A stretch of DNA of 6,754 nucleotides from Defluviitaleaceae bacterium (GCA_009783395.1 WRHA01000312.1:1-6754); one strand, 5' to 3'. Counted from the first letter of the stretch, positions 1 to 6,188 are shown. Notes: generated by a model not told the origin, from the letters alone. Translations and numbers: made by a program.

Positions 1-270
1 CCCGAAGCAAAGCCGACCATAAGCGTAAACACCGTTCTCGCAAACGAAATTTGCAACGCCGCGGCCCAAGCCATTTCCGACCGCCTCGGCAGTCTCGAGC
101 CGGAAATCGTTTCTGTTCCGCTGGGAATGGCACTGGGGCTCGACACCCTCGCGCAATCCGGGCCGCGGTTTACATTCACGATGGCACCGGTCGGAAATGC
201 TTTGGTTAATTACGAATCAAGCTTCACAGCCGTCGGAATAAACCAGACGCATTTAGCAAACATGAATTAG
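1..270 (+). CDS. yunB: Sporulation protein YunB, C-terminal part, 5' end outside window and 3' end apparently truncated
   Basis: Frame 1 is open from base 1 to the TAG at 268-270 and encodes 89 residues. The order of motifs fits the YunB family of spore-formers: a VNTVLANEI-like helix start, then a VSVPLGMALG segment (family: IPLG..TG), GPRFTF (family: GPKIPV), a conserved Gly in APVG, and finally AVGINQTH (family: GINQTRHRI). YunB is a mother-cell sporulation protein of poorly known function. In the homologues I recall, about 45-60 more residues follow GINQT, forming beta strands. Here only LANMN follows before the stop, and no other frame continues the domain before the next gene starts 28 bases later. 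G+C over bases 1-180 is 108/180 (60%), well above the genes that follow. The family call is fairly firm. Whether this is a natural short form or a broken gene is open. Confidence 0.78.
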   Translation, partial: PEAKPTISVNTVLANEICNAAAQAISDRLGSLEPEIVSVPLGMALGLDTLAQSGPRFTFTMAPVGNALVNYESSFTAVGINQTHLANMN

Positions 271-298
271 GGATAATATGGTCGGGAGGTAGAATTTT

Positions 299-1375
299 AT
301 GGCAAAAATATTGATAATTGTAACCGGGGGGACATTTGGTTCCTGCGCAAACGATGGTGTTCGAAACGTTGATCAGTCGGACTCTATTATTAACGCGGAG
401 ATAAAGAGGTATCAGCAAAAATATCCCGGTAAAGCGATTTTCGACGTGCCGATTGAATCAGAGCCAAAAATTTTAAGCGAGAATATAACGGTTGGCACAT
501 GGGACGGGTTTGTAAAATTGTTGCAACAAAAGCATACAGCCGAAAAATTGGCGGCGTGCGACGGTTTAATCGTCACGCATGGTACCGATACTTTGGCATA
601 TACAGCGGCTTTGTTCAGCACTCTCCTGAAGCATCTTAATAAACCCGTTGTCTTTGTTTCAAGCGATGCGCCGCTTGATGGCAAAAACGGCAGGGGGCAG
701 GGCGCGAACGGAAGAAAGAATTTTACCGACGCCGTAAATTTTATTTGCGAGGAGTTTTTAAATGTAAGCGGTGTTTTTGTTGCGTACAGCTATGATTTAA
801 AAAGAACCGTTTTTTATCGGGCCGAGCACATAACCCAAGCCCTCCCGTTTACAGACAACTTTTCAAGTTGCACCGGTCATGATTTCGCAATATATAAGGA
901 CAATAAACTTACGGTTTCCGAATATTATAAAAAGCTCTCGGGTTCGTCGGAAAACTTGTTGGACAAAATTGTAAAACTGGAAAATAATGTGCTTTTAGTC
1001 ATGCCCTATGTTGGCCTCGACTACTCGCGAATTAATTTGCAGGGTCTTAAAGCTGTGTTGCATGGTACTTACCACAGCTTTACGATGTGTTTGAATGCAT
1101 CGAACACAAAACACGACTCGGTTGATTATCTGTATGAAAAGTGCAGGGAAATGAACATTGCATTTTATTTTGCATCTTATGACGAAAGCACAAACCCTGA
1201 GCCATATGAAACCACAAAGCATATGCTGGCAAAGGGTGCGAGATTTATTTTGAACTCCGGCACAGAATTTGCGTATACCCGTTTGCTGGTAGGACACAAT
1301 ATTCAAAAAGAGCAGGGTTATTTAGGCGATAAACTGTTAGCCGCGCTAAATCTCAAACTTTTCTCAAACTTTTAA
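299..1375 (+). CDS. Type I L-asparaginase family protein (AnsA/GatD-like), 358 aa
   Basis: Asparaginases hydrolyse Asn (or Gln) to the acid plus ammonia, using a nucleophilic Thr and a Thr-Asp-Lys set. Visible motifs are ILIIVTGGTFGS at residues 4-15, with the nucleophile expected at Thr12, and DGLIVTHGTDTLAYTA at 88-103, carrying the Thr96/Asp97 pair. There is no signal peptide, so it should be cytoplasmic. The length (358) is near the usual 330-350 of type I enzymes. The extra N-terminal domain of archaeal GatD is absent. One oddity is that the family's catalytic Lys, usually in a TTKAH-like segment, aligns by eye with Arg174 in FYRAEH. The start is supported by GGGAGGT at 284-290, 8 bases upstream. 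I see no convincing promoter of its own and no terminator before the T-box promoter 14 bases after its stop. Adjacency to aspS-gatCAB, whose GatA looks inactive, makes an ammonia-supply role possible. A plain catabolic asparaginase is the alternative. Confidence 0.88.
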   Translation: MAKILIIVTGGTFGSCANDGVRNVDQSDSIINAEIKRYQQKYPGKAIFDVPIESEPKILSENITVGTWDGFVKLLQQKHTAEKLAACDGLIVTHGTDTLAYTAALFSTLLKHLNKPVVFVSSDAPLDGKNGRGQGANGRKNFTDAVNFICEEFLNVSGVFVAYSYDLKRTVFYRAEHITQALPFTDNFSSCTGHDFAIYKDNKLTVSEYYKKLSGSSENLLDKIVKLENNVLLVMPYVGLDYSRINLQGLKAVLHGTYHSFTMCLNASNTKHDSVDYLYEKCREMNIAFYFASYDESTNPEPYETTKHMLAKGARFILNSGTEFAYTRLLVGHNIQKEQGYLGDKLLAALNLKLFSNF

Positions 1376-1388
1376 AGGTGGGGCGCGC

Positions 1389-1417
1389 TTGACATCAAGC
1401 TTGACGAGTGTAATAAT
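1389..1417 (+). promoter_or_regulatory. Sigma-A-type promoter of the T-box/aspS-gat operon
   Basis: TTGACA at 1389-1394 is a perfect -35 box. A 17-base spacer separates it from AATAAT at 1412-1417, which matches 5 of 6 bases of the -10 consensus. Transcription would start near 1424, just ahead of the T-box Stem I. A short palindrome, CTTGA-CA-TCAAG at 1388-1399, lies across the -35 box and could be incidental. The promoter sits 14 bases after the asparaginase stop, so the aspS-gat genes can be expressed separately from asparaginase. Confidence 0.75.
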
Positions 1418-1448
1418 GCGGAATTGTAGGCGAATTTAGTGCCTGTAA

Positions 1449-1545
1449 CAGAGGAGAGACCTCGTCTTTTCGGAAACCTTAAAAGAGATTCGGTGTCGTG
1501 GCTGAAAGCACCGATTAAGGGAGTAGTAGAACGAGCAACACTCTG
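1449..1545 (+). ncRNA. T-box Stem I with specifier loop (AAC at 1537-1539)
   Basis: The lower helix is CAGAG 1449-1453 with CTCTG 1541-1545. The next helix is CTCGT 1461-1465 with ACGAG 1531-1535. The internal loop between them has GAGAGAC (1454-1460) on the 5' side and CAACA (1536-1540) on the 3' side. AAC followed by A1540 and then CUCU is the usual placement of a specifier, hence Asn. Further up, CCTTAA 1477-1482 pairs with TTAAGG 1515-1520 and TCGGTG 1490-1495 pairs with CACCGA 1509-1514, leaving the AAGAGAT bulge and an apical loop. Reading the register one base off would give CAA (Gln) or ACA (Thr), which fit the following-A rule less well. Confidence 0.75.
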
Positions 1546-1591
1546 CCTTCAATTTAATAATGAAATTAAGTGGGCGCATTTGCGTCAATGT

Positions 1592-1620
1592 GGGTGGCAC
1601 CGCGGGAAATTTCTCGTCCC
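1592..1620 (+). promoter_or_regulatory. T-box antiterminator
   Basis: GGG 1592-1594 pairs with CCC 1618-1620, the UGGC bulge occupies 1595-1598, and the upper helix is GCG 1602-1604 with CGT 1615-1617. This is the standard antiterminator shape. The bulge base C1598 would pair with a G73 discriminator. The structure consumes the 5' arm of the terminator that follows. Confidence 0.8.
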
Positions 1621-1650
1621 TCAAAAACAGTGTTTTTGAGGGCTTTTTTT
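1618..1650 (+). terminator. Regulated intrinsic terminator of the T-box leader
   Basis: CCCTCAAAAAC 1618-1628 pairs perfectly with GTTTTTGAGGG 1632-1642 around the 3-base loop AGT. One C and seven T residues (1644-1650) follow. The 5' arm overlaps the antiterminator, as expected for transcriptional control. The aspS ribosome binding site begins only 5 bases after the T run. Confidence 0.92.
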
Positions 1651-1668
1651 ATTATAAGGAGGATTAAC

Positions 1669-3411
1669 GTGAACCTGTACAGAACGCACAATTGTGAAGA
1701 ATTACGCAAGGGCAACATCGGGCAAACCGTTAAATTGGCGGGATGGGTAGACACCATTCGTGACCACGGCGGGGTAACATTTATCCATCTGCGCGACCAT
1801 TACGGCGTCACACAGATTGTCATCAACGACGAGTCTTATATGTCCGGGGTCAACAAGGAGTGCGTCATCTCCGTTGAAGGAGCTTTGCGAGAAAGGGATG
1901 CCGAAACAGTTAATCCGAGACTTTCTACGGGCGAGGTTGAGCTGAAGGTTGATAATTTGACCGTTTTGGGAAAATCGGTTTCCCAATTGCCCTTCGATGT
2001 TGAGGAATCCACGCAAACACGTGAAGATGTTCGATTGCAATACAGATTCTTGGATTTGCGAAACCCATCTATGCATCAAAATATTGTAAAGCGTTCGGAA
2101 ATTACTCGTTTTATCCGTTCGAAAATGGAGGAGCTTGGATTTTTGGAAATCCAGACGCCTATTTTGACTTCGTCTTCGCCCGAAGGCGCACGGGACTATT
2201 TGGTTCCCAGCCGAAAGCATCATGGTATGTTTTATGCCCTGCCGCAGGCACCTCAAATATTTAAACAGCTGCTAATGGTGTCCGGGTTTGATAAATATTT
2301 TCAAATCGCACCGTGTTTCCGTGATGAGGATTCACGAGCGGATCGTTCGCCGGGGGAATTTTATCAGTTGGATTTTGAGATGGCGTTTGCCACACAGGAA
2401 GATGTTTTTGCCGTTGCGGAAAAAGTGATGTGCGATACGTTTACAAAATTTTCCGACAAGGAGATGAGCGGTGCGCCGTTTGTGCGCATACCCTTTGCGC
2501 AAAGCATGTTGAAGTACGGAACGGACAAGCCGGATTTGCGAAACCCTCTTATTATTGAGGATTTGACCGAATTTTTTGCCGATGTGGATTTCGCGCCGTT
2601 TAGAAAAAAGCCCGTTAGAGGAATTGTCGCGCCTAATTGCGCAAATTCTTCGAAATCATTTTTTGAAAAAATGCTCGCATTTGCAACCGAAGAAGTTGGC
2701 ATGAAGGGATTGGGATACATCTCCGTGCTTGAAGATATGGTTTTAAAAGGCCCGATTGTTAAATTCCTTACGCCGGAAAAACAACAGGCCTTAATTTCGA
2801 TGCTGGGAATAAAGGCAAACGACACATTGTTTTTCATATGCGATGCGCCGAAAATAGTTGATAAGTTGTCGGGGCAAATTCGAACAGAGCTGGGAAAACG
2901 GCTTGACTTGATTAACAAAAATAAATTCGAATTCTGTTTTATTACCGATTTTCCTATGTATGAAGAAAATGAGGAAACCGGCGCGATTGAGTTCACCCAT
3001 AATCCATTTTCGATGCCCCAGGGTGAAATGCACGCCCTGGAGACTATGAATCCGCTGGATATCAAAGCATTTCAATACGATATTGTTTGCAATGGTGTTG
3101 AGCTTTCGTCGGGCGCGGTTCGGAATCATCGCCCCGATGTAATGTTAAAGGCATTCGAAATCGCAGGGTACACGCAAAAAGATATCGAAGCGAAATTTTC
3201 CGCGCTTTTTAATGCGTTCCATTACGGTGCGCCGCCACATGCCGGAATGGCACCGGGACTCGACAGAATCGTGATGTTGCTTACGGAACAGGAAAGTATT
3301 CGCGAGGTGGTTGCGTTTCCCATGAACGCAAACGCACAGGATTTGCTGTTGGGTGCGCCGGGCGAAGTTACCGAAATGCAACTGCGCGAAGCTCATATTA
3401 AGATTAGGTAG
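1669..3411 (+). CDS. aspS: Aspartyl-tRNA synthetase, bacterial type, probably non-discriminating, 580 aa
   Basis: This enzyme joins Asp to tRNA(Asp) and, if non-discriminating, also to tRNA(Asn). The N-terminal OB-fold anticodon domain covers about residues 1-105. The class II core follows, with PEGARDYLVPSR at 171-182, ALPQAPQIFKQLL at 190-202, motif 2 FRDEDSRADRSPGEFYQLD at 217-235 and motif 3 GLDRIVMLL at 530-538. A GAD-type insertion lies at about 300-425, so this is the long bacterial form, with normal length. RDHGG at 31-35 puts His33 where non-discriminating Pseudomonas aeruginosa AspRS has His31 and discriminating E. coli AspRS has Leu30. The C-terminus (FPMNANAQDLLLGAP, then QLREAHIK) is also of the type I associate with non-discriminating enzymes. 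The GTG start at 1669 is chosen because AAGGAGG (1656-1662) sits 6 bases upstream and the protein then begins like its family. The Asn-type T-box and gatCAB downstream support an Asp-tRNA(Asn) role. Confidence 0.96.
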   Translation: MNLYRTHNCEELRKGNIGQTVKLAGWVDTIRDHGGVTFIHLRDHYGVTQIVINDESYMSGVNKECVISVEGALRERDAETVNPRLSTGEVELKVDNLTVLGKSVSQLPFDVEESTQTREDVRLQYRFLDLRNPSMHQNIVKRSEITRFIRSKMEELGFLEIQTPILTSSSPEGARDYLVPSRKHHGMFYALPQAPQIFKQLLMVSGFDKYFQIAPCFRDEDSRADRSPGEFYQLDFEMAFATQEDVFAVAEKVMCDTFTKFSDKEMSGAPFVRIPFAQSMLKYGTDKPDLRNPLIIEDLTEFFADVDFAPFRKKPVRGIVAPNCANSSKSFFEKMLAFATEEVGMKGLGYISVLEDMVLKGPIVKFLTPEKQQALISMLGIKANDTLFFICDAPKIVDKLSGQIRTELGKRLDLINKNKFEFCFITDFPMYEENEETGAIEFTHNPFSMPQGEMHALETMNPLDIKAFQYDIVCNGVELSSGAVRNHRPDVMLKAFEIAGYTQKDIEAKFSALFNAFHYGAPPHAGMAPGLDRIVMLLTEQESIREVVAFPMNANAQDLLLGAPGEVTEMQLREAHIKIR

Positions 3412-3420
3412 GGGTCGATT

Positions 3421-3693
3421 ATGCAGATTGATAAATTTGCCGGGATGGTTAAGTTTTCGCTGTCGGAATCGGAACGTGCGACGATAGAGGATCAATCGCG
3501 TGTGTTGGTCGACAGCTTTGGTTTGTTGAAAAATATTGACACAGATGGCGTTGATGCGATGTTTACCGTGCTGGATATAAAAAATGTGCTTCGGGAAGAC
3601 GTCGTTGCAAAAAACATATCCAAAGAAACGCTGTTGTCTAATGCGCCGGAGCAATACGGCGGTTATTTTCAAGTTCCTAAGACTGTTGACTGA
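3421..3693 (+). CDS. gatC: Asp-tRNA(Asn)/Glu-tRNA(Gln) amidotransferase subunit GatC, 90 aa
   Basis: GatC is the small subunit that wraps around GatA and holds GatA and GatB together. The sequence follows the family throughout: a KFAGMVKFSLSESE start, a central IDTDGVDAMFTVLD segment, KNVLREDVV, then LSNAPEQYGGYFQVPKTVD at the C-terminus. The length is typical (about 90-100). The ribosome binding site AGGTAGGGG (3406-3414) overlaps the aspS stop, leaving only 9 bases between the genes, so the two are probably translationally linked. The stop TGA (3691-3693) is in the same frame as gatA. That GatC is kept in good shape argues that a GatA-like partner is still bound, even though that partner looks catalytically dead. 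Confidence 0.94.
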   Translation: MQIDKFAGMVKFSLSESERATIEDQSRVLVDSFGLLKNIDTDGVDAMFTVLDIKNVLREDVVAKNISKETLLSNAPEQYGGYFQVPKTVD

Positions 3694-3717
3694 CTCCAAG
3701 CGAGAGGGATGATTGCG

Positions 3718-4761
3718 GTGAGTGGTTTGGTAGCGTTAGAAGATTGCATCATGCAAAAGGATATGCCGATTACGGTCGGCTCCAAGATATTGGATGGATT
3801 TGTTTCGCCTGTTAACGCAACAATTGTAAATCGATTGATGGACTCCGGCTATGAAATCGCCGGAAAAACAGCAATGGATGAATTTTGCGTGCCTTCATTT
3901 TTCGACGAGAGTGGCGAGGCTTTGGACGCGATACAGGTCGTTTCGGAGGGAAGGGCGCAGTATGCCCTATCCAATGACGTATTTGGAAAATATCGCAAAC
4001 AAGCGGCAGAAAACGGCTGTTGCTATATTCGTCCGACGTATGGAACGGTGTCGCGATTCGGATTGGTTCAATCGGTTTCCTCGATGGATCAAATTGGGGT
4101 GGTGTGTAAAAACTTATCGGACGGGTTCGCGCTTCTTTCAAAAATTGCGGGCCGTGATTCGAAGGACGGTGCTATGTTTTCGGAAGAAAATTACAGCTAT
4201 GCGGCCTCCGTCAAGGATATAAGGGTTGGCGTGCCCAAATCTCTTTCCGACTTCGGTTTGGCCGAAAATTTTCGGACGGTAGACATCGAGCTTGAGTATT
4301 TTGATGTGTACAGGCAAGTTATGTACATCCTTTGCTGTGCGGAACTCGGCAATAATATCAGTCGATACGACGGAATAAAATTTGGTTATCGTGCGCCGGA
4401 TTTTAGAGGGATCAATGATCTTTATACCAAGACGCGCTCAGAGGGGTTTGGCGCGAATGTTAAATTAGCCGCCATCATGGGGGCTATGGTGTTGTCGCAA
4501 GATTGGTACACCCCGTATTACGAAAAAGCTATGAAAATTCGCCGTCTTATTAAAGAATCGCTGCGGTTTGATGATTACGATGTTATTGCGATGCCTTGCC
4601 AAATTAGTGAAAACCCTTATGAAAATCTTTCGCTTTTTGCGCCGGCTGCTTTGGCGGGACTGCCGTCCGTTTCATTTCCGCATAACGGAAAGGGTATACA
4701 GCTTATCGCAAATGTGAAACGGGAAGATTTATTATTGTCTGCTTGGGAGGTGTGCAAATGA
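3718..4761 (+). CDS. gatA: GatA-like amidase-family subunit, N-terminally short and lacking the catalytic triad (pseudoenzyme), 347 aa
   Basis: GatA normally releases ammonia from Gln for GatB through a Lys-cisSer-Ser triad. Homology is clear from GSKILDGFV (21-29), AGKTAMDEF (48-56), RPTYGTVSRFGLV (105-117), SMDQIG (122-127), SRYDGIKFGYRAP (215-227), TRSEGFG (239-245), KIRRLIKESL (273-282) and ALAGLPSVSFP (311-321). Compared with about 485-residue GatA, roughly 70 N-terminal residues, 16 residues between MDEF and PTYG, and part of a later helix region are missing. By ungapped alignment with Staphylococcus aureus GatA, Lys79 becomes Glu8 (ALEDCI), the GGSSGGS signature is replaced by SGEALDA (65-71), and nucleophile Ser178 becomes Lys91 (DVFGKYR). 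The frame is intact and base use resembles its neighbours, so it is a maintained gene. GTG 3718 is preferred because GAGAGGG (3702-3708) is 9 bases upstream. ATG 3709 would leave no spacing. Confidence 0.9.
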   Translation: MSGLVALEDCIMQKDMPITVGSKILDGFVSPVNATIVNRLMDSGYEIAGKTAMDEFCVPSFFDESGEALDAIQVVSEGRAQYALSNDVFGKYRKQAAENGCCYIRPTYGTVSRFGLVQSVSSMDQIGVVCKNLSDGFALLSKIAGRDSKDGAMFSEENYSYAASVKDIRVGVPKSLSDFGLAENFRTVDIELEYFDVYRQVMYILCCAELGNNISRYDGIKFGYRAPDFRGINDLYTKTRSEGFGANVKLAAIMGAMVLSQDWYTPYYEKAMKIRRLIKESLRFDDYDVIAMPCQISENPYENLSLFAPAALAGLPSVSFPHNGKGIQLIANVKREDLLLSAWEVCK

Positions 4762-6188
4762 AATACGAAACCGTTATGGGCTTAGAGGTTCATGTGGAAT
4801 TGGCGACGGAAACAAAGCTGTTTTGTTCGTGTTCGGCCAAATTTGGTGCGGATGCAAATGAAAATGTTTGCCCCGCCTGTTGCGGTATGCCCGGAACGCC
4901 CCCCGTTACCAATAAAAAGGCCGTCGAATTGGCACTTGCCGCCGCTTTGGTTACAAACAGCAAAATTACTCCGGTTATGACCTTTGATAAAAAAAATTAT
5001 TTTTATCCGGATTTGCCGAGCGGATGTCAAATTACTCAGCTGTTTGCGCCAATATGCCGTGATGGTTGGGTTGAAATTGAAACATCGGAGGGTAGGCGAA
5101 AAATTACGTTGGCGCAAATACACATTGAGGAAGATGCCGGAAAGCTTGTGCATGACAATCGAATCGGCGCGTCTTTAGTGGATTTTAATCGCACATCGGT
5201 TCCGCTTGTTGAAATTGTAAGCAATCCGGATTTTCGAACGGCGGAAGAGGTTGTTGCTTATTTGGAAAAGTTACGTGTATTGTTGAGTTTTGCCGGGGTA
5301 TCGGATTGCAAAATGCAAGAGGGTTCGATGCGTTGCGATGTAAATATTTCTGTGCGCGAAAAGGGCAGTTCGGAGCTTGGAACACGCACGGAGATTAAAA
5401 ATATGAACTCGCTAAAAGCGATTGCATCAGCAATTGCTTTTGAATCCGGGCGGCAAATTAATGCGCTTGAAACGGGAAGCGAGGCTTTGGTGCAGGAAAC
5501 GCGTCGATGGGATGATAATATCGGCGAAACTTTTTCGATGCGCGAAAAAGAAGGTGTCGCCGATTATCGTTATTTTCCGAATCCCGAAATCATGCCGATT
5601 GAAATTGACGATGCTTGGATTTCGTATGTACGAGAAAATCTTCCCGAGCCGGCTCATGATAAATTTATCAGGCTTACGGAGAAACTGGGGCTTTCCGACT
5701 ATGACAGCAATATTATTATCGGGAGCAAAAATCTTGCCGATATTTTTGACGGCACTTTGAAGCATTTTGACAATCCCAAGGAAGTTGTTAATTGGATTAT
5801 TGTCGAGCTGCTTAGTATTGCCAAGGGCGATAACAAGGGCGAGGACGATATTAAAATTGATTGCCGGAAATTTGCCAAAATCATGGAACTGGTTGACAAC
5901 AAAACAATCAATCGCGCCGTTGCGAAAAAATTGTTGCTGTTGGTATGGAAGGACGGCATTGACCCGGAGCAATATGTCGAGGAGAATCAGCTCGGCATGG
6001 TTAACGACACCGGTTTGATCGAAAAAACCATCAAGGATGTGTTGGTCGAACAAGCAAGCTCTGTGGAGCAATACAAGGCCGGCAATACAAAGCTTTTTAA
6101 TTTTCTCGTCGGGCAAGTCATGAAAAAGCTTGCGGGCAAAGCGGATCCTAAAGCTATAAATGAGTTGCTTGCCAAGCATCTCGAATGA
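4758..6188 (+). CDS. gatB: Asp-tRNA(Asn)/Glu-tRNA(Gln) amidotransferase subunit GatB, 476 aa
   Basis: GatB phosphorylates the side chain of misacylated Asp- or Glu-tRNA and amidates it with ammonia delivered to its active site. The cradle domain begins YETVMGLEVHVEL. The zinc cysteines are present as Cys23, Cys25, Cys38 and Cys41 (FCSCS, then CPAC). KKNYFYPDLP (78-87), IHIEEDAGKLVHD (121-133), VDFNRTSVPLVEIVS (141-155), CKMQEGSMRCD (184-194), GTRTEIKNMNS (208-218) and DYRYFPNPE (269-277) are all typical. The helical and YqeY-like tail ends GQVMKKLAGKADPKAINELL, so the length is normal and the kinase/transamidase part looks intact. The usual GYQISQ is GCQITQ here, with Cys90 in place of Tyr. 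The start at ATG 4758 overlaps the gatA stop as ATGA, with GGGAGGTG at 4745-4752 inside gatA. A TTG at 4743 lies in that ribosome binding site and is rejected. Confidence 0.96.
   Translation: MKYETVMGLEVHVELATETKLFCSCSAKFGADANENVCPACCGMPGTPPVTNKKAVELALAAALVTNSKITPVMTFDKKNYFYPDLPSGCQITQLFAPICRDGWVEIETSEGRRKITLAQIHIEEDAGKLVHDNRIGASLVDFNRTSVPLVEIVSNPDFRTAEEVVAYLEKLRVLLSFAGVSDCKMQEGSMRCDVNISVREKGSSELGTRTEIKNMNSLKAIASAIAFESGRQINALETGSEALVQETRRWDDNIGETFSMREKEGVADYRYFPNPEIMPIEIDDAWISYVRENLPEPAHDKFIRLTEKLGLSDYDSNIIIGSKNLADIFDGTLKHFDNPKEVVNWIIVELLSIAKGDNKGEDDIKIDCRKFAKIMELVDNKTINRAVAKKLLLLVWKDGIDPEQYVEENQLGMVNDTGLIEKTIKDVLVEQASSVEQYKAGNTKLFNFLVGQVMKKLAGKADPKAINELLAKHLE

Larger units (their letters stand above)
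1424..1650 (+). promoter_or_regulatory. T-box riboswitch leader, Asn (AAC) specifier, upstream of aspS-gatCAB
   Basis: The leader carries the T-box core TGGGTGGCACCGCGG at 1591-1605. Stem I can be folded by eye from 1449 to 1545. A small hairpin at 1547-1570 takes the Stem II position, and a Stem III-like hairpin at 1573-1586 follows. Antiterminator and terminator are mutually exclusive because both use the CCC at 1618-1620. In known T-boxes, uncharged tRNA pairs its anticodon with the specifier and its 3' end with the UGGN bulge, which stabilises the antiterminator. Here the specifier reads AAC and the bulge reads UGGC, which pairs with a GCCA 3' end. Both fit tRNA(Asn), whose discriminator is G73 in the bacteria I know. 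The operon should be switched on when tRNA(Asn) is not aminoacylated. The 5' end is inferred from the promoter. Confidence 0.93.

Noticed and set aside
1570..1668. Upstream in-frame extension of aspS from an earlier start
   Set aside because: It would be read through the antiterminator and terminator of the T-box leader. The GTG at 1669 has AAGGAGG at the right distance and the family's N-terminus begins there.
4743..4757. TTG start five codons upstream of gatB ATG
   Set aside because: The extra codons are the Shine-Dalgarno site itself, and family members start at the MKYETV-like position.
3718..4761. Calling gatA a decayed pseudogene
   Set aside because: 347 codons are open without frameshift, many GatA motifs away from the active site are kept, and the ribosome site and the coupling to gatB are intact. 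Active-site loss with retained structure fits a pseudoenzyme better.
5427..6179. Long minus-strand open frame of 250 codons opposite gatB
   Set aside because: It lies wholly antisense to a clear gatB, has no recognisable domain and no supporting promoter, and is best explained as a shadow of gatB codon use. The same holds for the minus-strand frames opposite aspS at 2364-3065 and 3145-3699.
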